From Gonocerus acuteangulatus (Eukaryota; Arthropoda; Insecta; Hemiptera; Coreidae), in assembly GCA_946811695.1 (NCBI GenBank), contig OX328125.1:45029366-45093365 (forward strand): a stretch of 64,000 nt of DNA. Reading direction: 5' to 3'. The notes beneath the pieces were generated by a model. It was not told the origin of the DNA. It saw nothing but the letters and a program-made list of their open reading frames with translations, and made no database searches. Shown here one piece after another: positions 10,442 through 21,429 of this stretch (position 1 is the first letter of the stretch; every line of letters starts with the position of its first letter). The position numbers were made by a program, and so were the translations under genes.

Positions 10442-11456
10442 ATATATGATTTATGCAACGTCGTCTCTTGGCAGCCGTATTTAGCCAGTGGGTCGACGTC
10501 AAAGGCGGGTTTTTATAACTTGTTGTTATCTTTATAGAAGGAAACACGCTAAGAATAATCAAATCGTCTATGGATAAAGTTTACGTGTGTGTGTGTGTGT
10601 GTGTATGCTGCGTGCTAATTGAATTCCATAAAGGGACCCAAAAGGCCCTCTGCTGGTAGCTTACAACTTGCACGCAATTTGCTAATCCCCGGCAAACAAA
10701 TGGCCAACATGGTCGTATCGTGAGGTGTGTATTAATATAATATCAATGTTTTATCCATTAAAAGCGTGAATAGACAAGGAATTTTTCTCGGATCAGTGAC
10801 CCGAGAGTACGCGGGTTTATCACAGCCTCTTTCTGAATGCTTTAGACTTTATAAGGAAATTTCTAGTTCATTAGCCAGCCAACCTGAGACTGCAAGAATT
10901 AACGGTCAGTTTTTTATTTTATTTTTAGAAATCCTATAATGGTCACTCGTCACGACATTCTTTAAAGCTGAGGAAAACTTGGCCACAGCTTAGAAATTAA
11001 ACTGATTTTTTATATTGAAGTTTTACAGTTTTAACAGTAGTAGATGTTGTATGGTCCGCTAAATTGCAGTATAAAATGGAACTACCACAAATTAAACAAT
11101 TTTCTATCCACTTAAGTAAAAAATAAGGGCCAAAATCCTTCACTTCAAAATGCTATTTATTAATTCATACGCTCATAGAACTGGCGGTTTCAAATTTACT
11201 TAAAGTATTGACTGAAGACTAATTTTATACGACACATGTACTACTAAATGTATTCTACAAAAGTACTACTAAATGCATTCTATAAATGTACAGTAAAAAA
11301 ACACCTTGTCTACTGTACACCCCTTCTAGTTCTTTTGGTTGCAGGCGGACTATAAACTATTTTATTTTATTTTAGTTTTTCACCATTTGGTGACAAAACC
11401 ACGGCTTTGTTCTTAGTTCAAAATTAAAGATTGACTGAAAAGTATCCATCTGTTGA
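9150..11456. other. No gene recognised; microsatellites
   Basis: The sequence looks unique. It contains a (TA)n tract at 10383-10448 and a (GT)n tract at about 10585-10605. Open frames through the (TA)n are Tyr/Ile repeats and not genes. Confidence 0.5.
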
Positions 11457-11952
11457 TTACACAGGTCTACAACCAAAAATTTGATTTGATGATTTTGGCT
11501 AATCTCTGTGTTTCTCGGTGTGCTGAGGCCTAGAATGAAGTCCGTTTTTCTCTATCACGTACAGATTTTTTTCAAATCCATAGAACATAATATACCTGCT
11601 ATACACATAAATTTGGTAAGAAGTAGGTTTTTATTTTTCCAAACGATTTCTCTTTTTATAAACAGACATCTTTCACTAGGTGGTGTAGGCAATGACTCCC
11701 TCAGTAGATGTTGTAGGCCTGAGGGTGTCTAGGCACGACCTGTTCAGACAGGAACGTACTTGTTTGGTCTCAGATGTCACCGTCTGAAGCTAAACGAGAT
11801 TGAACCTGTTGTATCAGGAACTTGGAGCTAAATTTCTGTTCATTCTCTCAGTTCAGTAGTATCAACTGAAGTGAACACATTCACTGAGGTCTCTTAGTTG
11901 TGTCAAAGTGATTAAGAACGTATTTTAAGGTTTGAAAGTGCATTTAGACAAA

Positions 11953-13658
11953 ATGTCTCATCGTCGTTGTGTTACCAGTCCAGACTACTTCTGTTTTATC
12001 TGTGGTGAGTACACAGTTAAGAAATACCAACGAAATATAACAGGTTTTGTCAAAAATGTATAATATGCATATTTTGGCTTGAGAATAGGAGATCAAGATA
12101 AAGTGTGGGCTCCTCACAAAGTATGCCATAGCTGCGTAGAAAAACTTCGCTTATGGTACAAAGGAGAGTTAAAATCTTTCGGATTTGCTATCCCAATGAT
12201 GTGGAGGGAGCAAAAAAAAACACGTTAATGACTGTTACTTTTGTAATTGTCATGTTCAAGGCTATAATTCCAAAAATCATAAGCTCATTAACTACCCTAA
12301 TGTGGAATCTGCTAGTCGTCCGGTACCACACGGTCCTGGATTGACAGTTCCTCAGCCCCCTCGTGACTTGGGCAGTATAGATAGGGAAGCTAATAGAGAA
12401 GACTGTATGTCGGAGAGCGATGAAGTACACAGTGAGTTCAAAGCAAGCAGTTCAGAAGATGAACCTCAGCTTATTTCCCAACAGGAGTTAACGACTTAGT
12501 GAGAGATCTTGGACTTCCAAAAGATGCAGCTCAGTTACTTGGCTCCCGTCTTAAAAACAAAAATTTATTACAGCCAGGCACTTCTTTTTCATGGTATCGA
12601 CACCGTGAAGCAGTTTTTGTTCCTTACTTTGCTCTGGATGAGAATCTTATTTATTGCAAAGACATTCTTGGTCTGATGGGTCAATTTGGTATACAATATG
12701 ACCCGATTCATTGGCGTCTATTCATAGACTCATCAAAGCGAAGTCTAAAGGCTGTTTTGTTGCACAATGGCAATACTTATGCTTCAGTTCCAGTTGGCCA
12801 TTCGGTACATTTAAAAGAAACATACGAAAATTTGTCATTAGTTCTCGAACGAATTCATTATAATGAGCATAACTGGTTGATGTGTGGAGACTTGAAAGTA
12901 CTTACTATGCTCTTAGGTCAGCAATCAGGGTACACCAAGTTCCCTTGTTTTTTATGTTTATGGGATAGCCGAGACAGAAATTCCCATTGGAACAACAAAG
13001 ACTGGCCATCACGAGGAGCTCTGTCGCCAGGCCAAAAAAATGTAATTAGGAGAAGTTTGGTTCCTTCTGACAAAATCCTGCTACCTCCTCTACACATAAA
13101 GCTAGGGCTGATAAAACAATTCGTAAAGTCTCTCAATAAAGAAGGTGAATGTTTTAAGTACTTATGCTCCAAGTTTCCACGATTAAGTGATGCAAAGCTA
13201 AAAGAGGGGATCTTTGTAGGCCCAGATATTCGGAAACTTTTCAAAGATCCACATTTCACTCGGACCATGAATGAGAAGGAGAAGGAAGCTTGGAATTCTT
13301 TTAAAGATGTTGTTGAGAAGTTCCTTGGTAACGTGAAGGATCCCAACTACAGAAGTATCGTGGAACGCATGTTGAAGGCATTTCAATTACAAGGTTGCAA
13401 CATGAGTTTGAAGGTTCACTTCTTACATTCGCATGTGGACTATTTTCCGGAAAAATTAGGGGAAGTAAGTGAAGAACAAGGGGAAAGGTTCCATCAGGAC
13501 ATCCAGGAAATGGAACGTAGGTTTCAGGGCAAATGGAACGTAAACATGACTATTGTTGGATGCTGCAGCGTGAATCATCTGAAGAGTCCTACAGCTGGAA
13601 ACGAACACGGAGAAATTTTCAAGAGAAAAAAATACGTTTTCATAAAAATAATAACTAA
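11953..13658 (+). pseudogene. CxxC-finger protein pseudogene, transposon-borne
   Basis: Five frame-shifted pieces make one protein of about 560 residues. They are: an N-terminal Cys cluster (MSHRRC...YFCFICGEY), a second cluster (HKVCHSCVEKLRLW), then WREQK and DCYFCNCHVQGYN, an acidic Ser/Glu linker, and the 409-codon open piece (12499-13728). The open piece carries FLCLWDSR, PPLHIKLGLIKQFVK, GIFVGPDIRKLF and GERFHQDIQEMERRF. Breaks occur near 12060, in the A run at 12211-12220, near 12490 and near 13547; after the last break the true frame reads DYCWMLQRES and ends at TAA 13656-13658. From memory, similar multi-copy uncharacterised proteins occur in arthropods and cnidarians. A transposase role is inferred only from the flanking inverted repeats. 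The first ATG sits at the start of the Cys cluster. Confidence 0.7.
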
Positions 13659-14589
13659 ATATGCCACTGTTAATTCTGAAGCTGTTATTTCTACACATTT
13701 ATGTATTTTGTACAGTAAACAACATTGAAATAACTAAAAGATCATGGAAAGAAATGAAAACTCTTATTCGCCAATTCTGTTTTCTTTTAATGGTAGTACC
13801 TCTGCCCTTACAGGGTGTCTACTACTTTCGTGAAAGCCAATTTCGTGACTTTTTCGTGACATTTTCGTGACTTGAAGTGCAAATTTCGTGCCCGTTAAAA
13901 AGTTTTAGCTTAAACTTATTTGTATCTTAAACGGATTACCGTGATATCTATAAATTCGCAATTTTACATACATTTAAAACAATTAATAAAACTGTATAAA
14001 ATGTACATCATATCGTTCGTGCCATGTCAAACTATCGAATATGCAAAATCTCGTTTTTAGATACGGGCATTTGCTCTTGGATTGCGGGCAATATGGCTGT
14101 ATATTTCACTGTATTTTTAGATATTTTTTTTTTTTTTGTCTTCACTTATGGTGTTCTACAAGCTGAATATGTACACTACAATTGAGTTAAAAATTTACAA
14201 ACTTTATTAGCCTGGAAAAGAAATAACGAAGAAATTCAAGGTGCGCCGGTTTTTTTGTCTGGCAGGGTATATAAAAATACGTAAAATTAGTCCAAAGCGG
14301 CCTTAAGTTTTAAATTATTTTAACCATTGGCACTATATGGCTGTTAAAACACCGGCTAACCATCACTTGGTCTCGTACAACGAAACTCCAACCGCGGACC
14401 CACAGTTTCAAGCGACTGGTTTGAAATCGTCAAAAACGAGGTTGCGTCGTATGCGCCTGCCCATTCAAATACATAGCCGAGGTCGAAGTTGCGCGTTCCA
14501 CTGGTTTGCAACTGCAGTTACAGTCTCACGGTGTGCCCTGGGCCTAAATACTACTCAATTTCAATATTTAAATCTCCATGAGAACCTCT

Positions 14590-14812
14590 GAATATTAATA
14601 AATTAAAATTTTAACGTCTATTATTATTAACTAAGAAGTTTAGGACGGGTTATCTATAGGTTACCACTCTGTTGTAGCCAGGATAGGGCTGATAACTTTT
14701 CTTTTTCCTAAAGAAAAGCCGCTACCTCATAGTGGGAATCGAACCCACGACCCTTGGCACGGAGTGTTAAGTGATCACGCCTTAACAATCACGACCACTG
14801 GGCCTCCGGGAC
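14590..14812 (-). mobile_element. tRNA-derived SINE with AATAAAATA-type tail
   Basis: On the minus strand a perfect B box (GGGTTCGATTCCCAC) lies about 50 bp after GGAGGCCCAGTGGTCGTG. The body then reads GGTAACCTATAGATAACCCGTC and ends in AATAATAGACGTTAAAATTT. The same 3' part occurs at 40534-40612. The TAACCTATAGATA module is also present in the 5S-derived SINE at 26521. Confidence 0.65.
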
Positions 14813-15049
14813 ATAGAACAACAAATTTTATTTTTTAATATGAATTAAGAAAAATAAAAATATATGTAAATAATGGATGTCTTCAAAGCAATCATTTTTG
14901 GAATTCTTATTTCTTTCTTCGCAGCATCAGAGATTAGGGGGAGAGGGGTGTCTTTGAGACACGGGGCAATTGAACCAGTCTACTTAAAATATTTAAAAAT
15001 GTTAATGGGTATTGCCCTACAACAAAGAACCAATAAATAAATAAAACTA

Positions 15050-15090
15050 CTAGCCGAATACCTGTGCTTCGTCACGGCAGGTAAGTAGTT
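15050..15090 (-). mobile_element. Helitron-type 3' end
   Basis: On the minus strand, ACCTGCCGTGACGAAGCACAGG can form a hairpin and is followed shortly by GGCTAG and T. Hairpin, CTAG, then T is the canonical Helitron 3' terminus. The 5' end was not found. Confidence 0.5.
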
Positions 15091-15276
15091 ACTTTAATGC
15101 GTTAATTAATGTATCAGCAAAATTAACGCTACTTCATAAGTTTTTGCAGTTTATTATAGTTTGGATCCCGTCATAATCAAAGTATAATGTTTCTTGACAC
15201 TGGGGCGCTCCGGATCAGTGTCAAGAAACAGATAATCTAACGATAACCCGTTATCTATAGGTTACCATAGATAACG

Positions 15277-15481
15277 CATGGGCGTATATAAGAGGGGGCT
15301 GAGGGGTCTGCAGCCCCCCCCCCCCCCCCCCCCGAAATTTTGAATTTATGGTAAAAATGTGTCTTAAAACCCTTAAAAATAAATCAAATAAGATCATATC
15401 ATTTTAGTTGTAATAGCGTTTTATTTGTCTAAAACTATTCCAAGTTCTAAATTGTTAGTATTCCATATCCCGGAGATGGTG
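15277..15481. mobile_element. hAT-like MITE, copy 2, truncated
   Basis: It starts CATGGGCGTATATAAGAG and follows copies 1 and 3, including CTGCAGCCCC and CTAAAACTATTCCAAG, but loses similarity near 15481 before the right terminus. An unusually long C run lies at about 15316-15333. Confidence 0.65.
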
Positions 15482-16082
15482 ATTTTGTCCCTCATAGCGT
15501 AAACTCTTTGAGGGACAGTTAATTTCTAGGACTGCCATCATAGCTGAAATTAACCTGAATTAAAAAAAAAAAAATACTATGAAATAGATACTGTACGGTA
15601 AAAGCTGTTCTTTTATCATCCTGGCAAAGCATGCTGCCTAGGCTTGCTTGTTCTAACCAACTAAATAAAACTTTAAACCCCTCAAAAAATACTTAAATAT
15701 TGAATAACTATCAAAAAATCCTTTCTTAGCGAGTATCTACATGCTAAAGAAGAGTGTCCAGGCAAAATTTCAAATCTTTCTGTCGAGTGGTTTCGGCTGG
15801 CGGATGATAGGTCAGTGATTGAGTGATTGCCATAGTGAGGTGTCATAACTTTAGGGGTTTATTCTACATCTCATTTGTAGTTCAGGGACGCAGAAATGAG
15901 CGTTCTATCTCAACATGCAGAGGAGCTACTCAAACTTTTGTCTTTTTTAAAAACTACTGGCTTTTCTATAGAAAAACTGAGTTTTCGGAATTTCTGATCA
16001 ATGCGTCGTAAATAAAGACCACATTTTTGGAATCTACATTAAATTTCCAATAAGAAACACCCGTTATTGAAATAATACCACG

Positions 16083-17548
16083 TAAATTAAGAGCTATATT
16101 CAAAGGCATATAGATGAGAACTTTTAATATTAGTTTTTTATTAAATTATCCAATATTATCTTAATCAGCTATTTTTAGACTTAGAGGTTTGCCTCCCTCT
16201 CAAAAGTTGTACTATTTAATAAGCTTCAAAATGGTACCTCTTAGTTTTAAAATCAAATCTATTTCAATCTATTTTTTTCTGATTTCTAAGTCAAAACCAA
16301 TTAAGGTGCTTTAGCATGAACGAGCCATTCTTAACAAATTCTTTAATTTTATACGATGATGGTGATGTCCCATCCTTCCCAAACTACATGAGGTTTATCA
16401 CACAAGACCGTCTACCAAATAACAACTCACTCTAGTTTCAAATAGTCGGTTGCCCAGATGATAATGGACGCGTGGTGACGGAATGGCTGAACACTGAATT
16501 CCCTAATCATTGTATCGGCCACTTTGGACCAGTTCGTTTACCTCCTGATCTCAACCCTCTAGATTTCCATGTATTGGGAACATTGAAGAGTAGAGTGTAC
16601 ACAGAGCCCGTGACGACGAAGGAGGAACTCATCAACAGGATCCAGGAGCAGTGCCAGCTCATGAGATCTAAAAGACAAGACGTCCTCCCTAATGCCGTGA
16701 ATTCAGTTAGATGTTAAGCTTATATTTGTAGGCATTTTGAAAATCTACTGGAAAAATAGTTATTAGTCCACAGTAATAACCATTTTTGTCCCTATATATT
16801 TCTATAGATTTTTCCTAGGAAAACGAGGTAACATTTTAAGCAACTTTTGAGGGTGCCTTTCATTTAAATGGATTTTTTTTTCACATTTTATCTACAGGAG
16901 AGTGTTTTCGGTATACAATTTCAAATTATTGTAATGTATAACCCAGTTTACTTATAAGCATATATTTAATTAAATAGAATATAATCAATATTAACAAGAT
17001 CCTCAAGCCATAACCATTTAATATGTACATGTATTCATTGTATTTACAATAATGGTATTTATTCCCAATATGTTCTTCTAAATTCTTTCACCCTTGATTC
17101 CGAATTGTCCTCCTATCCTTATTCAGAGCAAAAAATGTGTGTACGCAGTGAGGGAATGGTTATGAAATTCACTGTTCATCCACAATCAACCATCCATTTA
17201 AAAGCAGAGTGCGTTAATATTTGGTAGATGGGCTTGTGTAATAAACGTCATGTAGTTTGGGAAGGAAGGGACATCGCCATAATCGTGTGAAATTAAAGAA
17301 TTGCTCCTTCACGCTGAAGCATATTTATTGGTTTTGACTAGAAAATCAGAAAAAAAATATTGAAATAGATTTTTATCTTAAACTACGAGGTACCATTTTA
17401 AAGCTTATAAAATAATGCAACTTTTGAGGCGGAGGCAAAACTCTAAGTGTAAAAATAGCTGATTAAAAATATATTTAATAATTTAATAAAAAACTAATAT
17501 TAAACGTTCTCATCTATATTGCCTTTGAAAATAGCTCTTAATTTACCT
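16083..17548. mobile_element. Long-TIR element with mariner fragment
   Basis: The segment from GTAAATTAAGAGCTAT at 16083 to about 16402 recurs inverted at 17240-17548, including ATGGTACCTC and CTTCCCAAACTACATGA, with scattered differences. That gives arms of about 310 bp. A Tc1/mariner transposase fragment (16445-16717) lies between the arms. Long inverted repeats occur in some Tc1-like families. No clear TA duplication was found, so the exact ends are uncertain. Confidence 0.55.
16445..16717 (+). pseudogene. Tc1/mariner transposase C-terminal fragment
   Basis: About 90 codons end at TAA near 16717. They read VTEWLNTEFPNHCIG, then LPPDLNPLDFHVLG, then LKSRVYTEPVTTKEEL and DVLPNAVNSV. The PDLNPLDFxxxG block is the part of the DDE/D catalytic domain holding the third acidic residue, and the VYxxPVTTxEEL block normally follows it. 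The protein would cut and paste its own element. The N-terminal helix-turn-helix and the first catalytic residues are missing, so this copy is dead. Confidence 0.75.
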
Positions 17549-17559
17549 TTAGCTCCTAA

Positions 17560-18370
17560 ATTTCGCTAAGGGGGGACTCTTAAAATTTTGTTAAAGATTC
17601 AACAATCCGGCCATATTTCAAAGAATATTTACCCGATTCAAACCAAACTTGGAGGCCCTAATGTGAGACATTTCCTTCCAACCAGGGTGTTTCTACGTGT
17701 TCTGGGATAGAAGTTATATGCACAAAAGTTTACATTTTATTTTTATTTTGAGAACCATTTTTTCCAAGTACCTTTTGAGATGATACAATAGTCATTTATA
17801 TGGTTAGAAAAAGGAGTCTTTCTTCTTTTGAAAGATTTCAATCACGTAAAAATCGGATTATCTCAAGGGGAGATATTGAATTTCAAAATGTTACATTACT
17901 TTTTCGCTTACAAATTTTTAGTCTCCAGACTCCTCTTCCAGACTCCTCTTCCAGACTTGGAAAAATCATTATTTTTTGTTTTCAATGATATTCACCACAT
18001 TAGGGTTTCTTGGGGTGCTGATATCAAATCTGCTATTATTTTTGGGGTAAAAAATTTATAATTCTAGTTTACTTGAAAACGTAAGCATATTTTTGTATAT
18101 ATTTGACGAAATATAAATTATTGTTTAACGATTATATTTTTCTTTTAATCTACTCTAAAAAAACAAATGAACTGGTTAAAGAATCATGTCGATATCATTT
18201 TCTAAACTCGATATAAAAAATAAAGCACTTTCAACCTATTTTATTTTATTTCTCGGCTCCTAAGGCACATTGGACGGAACGCTCGGACACGTGTAGACTT
18301 TTTTTCGATGTAGAATCACCAGAAAAAAATTGGTCCAGATCGGTGACCCCATCGCTGTGTACTCCCCTTG
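17560..18370 (+). repeat. Unclassified interspersed repeat, copy 1
   Basis: About 800 bp matches 38447-39170 (inverted) and, in part, 31642-31880 (inverted). Shared landmarks are TTCAAAGAATATTT, GGAGTCTTTCTTC, ATCGGATTATCTCAAG, GGGTTTCTTGGGG, TCGATATAAAA and the end GGTGACCCCA...TACTCCCCTTG. There is no coding capacity. This copy has a tandem duplication of CTCCTCTTCCAGA near 17930-17956. A (GT)n(TA)n tract follows at 18389-18431. Confidence 0.75.
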
Positions 18371-18387
18371 TTAGACCTGAATCACCC

Positions 18388-18430
<43 letters not shown>

Positions 18431-19019
18431 TCGCTCTCCCACCGGCTTAAAAATGGTCTAATTTTGATGAAATTTCATACAACATTTTGAAGAATATTCG
18501 TCTAATTTGATAGGTAAGTTCGTTAACTCGAACATGGTTCTGCACAAATGTGGAATTCCTACCAACTTGAGGATCATCAATAGTATTTTCTATACCTACA
18601 TAACTTAAAGGCAGGTATCACCGCAAGAGCCCAATAGCTAATACCTGCGAGTTTTCACTCGACCGGATTGTACACAGTTTTAGTGGGAAAAGATTAATTT
18701 CAGAAACTTGGCTGAATTTAGCTCTTTGATGGGAAATCTTTAAAATAGAAAAATTTCGTGACATGGTTTCCAAATTCGTGACTTTTTCGTGATTTTCGTG
18801 CCCTATTTTTCATTTCGTGACATTTTCGTGACTTTTTCGTGCAGTAGACACCCTGCCTTACTTGAGATTGAACAATTTCCTTACGTGATAGAGAGAGACT
18901 GACCTCATGTTCGGCTTCAGCGCGCCAAGGAGCATAGAGATTGACCAAAATCATCAAATCAAATTTCAGAAAGATTATTTTTGTAGACCTGTGTTATGTG
19001 TGTTATTAAATGTTCTGTC

Positions 19020-19174
19020 TGTTGATTATTTTGTGTTTTGTTAAGTGTTCTGTCTGTTTTGTTACATTAATCCAACAAAAAGAGAATATCTTATTGTTGG
19101 ATTATTTCTCAAAAAATCCAATTCACCAAATGGCTTTTGTTATTTTTATTTAACGATTTCAACAATGTACTGGC

Positions 19175-19247
<73 letters not shown>

Positions 19248-19800
19248 GGCGCATCTACAACTTGGCCATTAGCGCCTGTACTGGCTATTATCGGAAAGTA
19301 AGTCAGTCAAATTGTGGGGTAATTTAAAATTTGTCCTGAGTCTGCACTCTGTCAGTATGTGCTTTATTGTTAGGTGAGTATTGCAGTAAGTACATGTCGG
19401 TCTGTCTTGTCTTCTCATAATGTAGGAATGTGTCAGTCGTGAATGGCCAATCCTTAGACGGCATAAAACTACTTCTTCACGTCTTTTTGATCTTTTCCTG
19501 GATGACCATTCCTGTACTGTGTGCTTGATTTCTCGAAGCTTGTTGTCAGTCGTGTTGTACCAGGATTCTTGCCATTTATCTGTTATGTATCTCTTAGATA
19601 AGGATTGAAGATCCTGGTATGTCATGTAATGTACGTCTGGCGCTGGTAGTCGAGTGGCTAGTTTAGCCTGTTCGTCTACTGCAGTACTTTGTCTGATGTC
19701 TTCGTGGCCGGGTAGCCAGTACATTGTGAAGTTCTTATTTGTGTGATGTATTATTTCAAAAATGTCACGTACTATGGGGTGTGTACTGTAATAGTCTTGT
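19020..19800 (-). pseudogene. RNase H and C-terminus of an I/LOA-like LINE
   Basis: On the minus strand the frame from 19724 reads YWLPGHEDIRQSTAVDEQAK, the last RNase H block with its WxPGH motif and conserved Asp. It continues KWQESWYNTTDNKLREIK, RLRIGHSRLTHSYI and DRPTCTYCNTHLTIKHILTEC, the usual C-terminal Cys/His block of RNase H-bearing LINEs. A SINE tail (19179-19276) interrupts the last codons; without it the protein would end ...DNSQYIVEIVK. The endonuclease and reverse transcriptase are absent. The frame is otherwise open for about 150 codons, so the copy is relatively young. Confidence 0.8.
19179..19276 (-). mobile_element. SINE, 3' tail only, 67-base T run
   Basis: 67 T are followed by only about 31 bp of tail (ACGGCGCATCTACAACTTGG...). 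The 13-bp duplication TGTACTGGCTATT is exact (19166-19178, 19277-19289). It disrupts the C-terminus of the LINE ORF around it. Confidence 0.9.
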
Positions 19801-21250
19801 AATGATAGTATTGAACTGAGTGAGACTATAAACTATGTCGTAGGGATAAAAATATTAACAATTTTAATGAAGTCAAGGCCGGGATGGAATTCCAAATAAC
19901 ATGTGACTTCAGCAATTATGGATTTCCTACTTGGGCATGGAAAACCTCGTCTCAAGGCACTACCTGGGATGAGGTGGTTCTGTCGAGAGTAAGAATTGGG
20001 AACACTAATCTCGCCCATGCTTTCTTCTTTAAAAGAGAGGCCTGAATGTAGAGGATGTAGCGAAAGTATTTATATTAAACATATATTCACTATATTGTTT
20101 ACGATCCCGTTCGAAACCAAATTGACACTCATGGTCCTCTCTGTGATATACTTGGAGATGACCATGAATTGTGTCAGAGAGCATAGATTTTCTTGAAAGA
20201 TACAGATCTAATATAATTAATATAAATATATAGCAGAGTGATTTTATTATTTTCACATTAATCGGCAAAAGCACTAAGCATATGTATTAATCTCAAAAGG
20301 TTTTCTCAATTCTCAAAATTTATATAAAGGATTTAATAACTAATTTGTTTTTTTAAGGTTATTACTTTGTATTAGAACATTTATAATATAATTTGTCTTT
20401 GATCTTAATAAATACAAAGATATTCATTTAGGGTAGCAGCATCTTATCATGTGGGTCTTTCAGGATACCTAATTCATAATATAAAGAACGTAAAATCTAG
20501 AAAAATAAGGTGGAGTAGATCCCATTCTTTCTAAACATCATTTGAAAATTTCAAAAATAAATAATTAATTTACATTGTCTAGCTAATAGATAATTTCAGC
20601 ATAAATTCACAATTTCATACTTTCTTAGTAGCAGTGTGCCTATGAGCTGCCTCCAGACTGCGGAATGTCTCTTGTCACAGACAGATCGAACATTTCTTGG
20701 TATCAGTCCAAGAAGCAATGCTGTTGCGAAATACTATAACCGCAATACAGATACTATTGTTTTCTATCTTGCATACCTCAATCTTGAAGGCAGCGGTAGT
20801 TTATCCTTGACAAAAGTGAGAACTTTTCTTTACGCAGTAAAATGTCATATGGCTGGGAGTCCCGGACGTTGAGAAAGTATACCGGAAGTAACATGAACGG
20901 AAATTGATTTTGGCGGTAAATTAAATTCGTGATTTGTAGTTAATGATTTTTAATTATTGCTCAGTATTACTGATGTAAAAGAGTAGTGGAGAAGGGGGTC
21001 AATTTAGCCAAAAAAAAAGTTTACACCTTTATTTCTAGATGAATTAAAATAAAATAATAATCTTTTGTTTTGTAAAATGGCAGTTATAAATACCTATTAT
21101 AATTCCCTATACATAATTTAGCCAATAAATAATAAGAATACTATACAATTGAATTATCCAACTAACAAAAGCAATCGCATACAACTTGACGAAACTAATC
21201 ACCATCAACTAAATTTTTGTACTCACTCACAAACACTTCCCTTACCATAA
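19801..21250. other. No gene recognised
   Basis: The sequence appears unique. Short open frames (for example 20636-20872) have no family motif that I recognise. Confidence 0.45.
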
Positions 21251-21406
21251 GGTATATCAGCTAAAAATGATGAAACGGAGAAAAAGGGTCCTGGACGTGA
21301 AAAAAATGCCAGTTATATTGATAGATCTGAAACAATTGAAATAGAAGCTAAAAAATCAAGGGGAAAACCGAAAACATTACAACTAGACGTACAAGGTTGC
21401 AAGTAA
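21251..21406 (+). CDS. Possible 3' exon or ORF end, unknown
   Basis: An open frame of about 50 codons follows a TATATCAG that could act as a splice acceptor. It reads AKNDETEKKGPGREKN, then IEIEAKKSRGKPKTLQL, ending DVQGCK and TAA. The charged, low-hydrophobic composition looks protein-like against the AT-rich surroundings. No start codon or partner exon is evident. It could equally be the end of an unknown retroelement protein or a chance frame. Confidence 0.22.
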   Translation, partial: GISAKNDETEKKGPGREKNASYIDRSETIEIEAKKSRGKPKTLQLDVQGCK

Positions 21407-21429
21407 TAATAATAAATCAAAAACATTAT

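Larger units (their letters stand above)
13811..18855. mobile_element. 5-kb element with hAT-like ends
   Basis: A perfect 13-bp inverted repeat (CAGGGTGTCTACT / AGTAGACACCCTG) is flanked by CCTTA on both sides (13806-13810, 18856-18860). CAGGG ends suit hAT elements, although the 5-bp duplication is shorter than the usual 8. Arrays of TTCGTGAC lie just inside both ends (13835-13880 and 18762-18842) in the same orientation, not inverted. The interior has no transposase of its own, only later insertions: SINE, Helitron end, hAT MITE, mariner-containing long-TIR element and an unclassified repeat. Confidence 0.7.
11460..18993. mobile_element. Unassigned DNA transposon with long TIRs
   Basis: The left end CACAGGTCTAC is matched exactly, inverted, at the right end (GTAGACCTGTG). 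Both are flanked by TTA (11457-11459 and 18994-18996). Similarity continues inward for about 130 bp, for example TTTGATTTGATGATTTTGG, GCTGA..CC and TCTCTATCACGTA on both arms, with substitutions and a short indel. Inside is one decayed gene (11953-13658). A 5-kb element at 13811-18855 is inserted in the 3' part; without it and one CCTTA copy the unit would be about 2.5 kb. Termini plus 3-bp flanks indicate a cut-and-paste element, but I cannot place it in a superfamily. Confidence 0.6.

Noticed and set aside
12918..13698. Minus-strand frames under the CxxC-protein gene
   Set aside because: Antisense shadows of the 409-codon frame; no independent motif.
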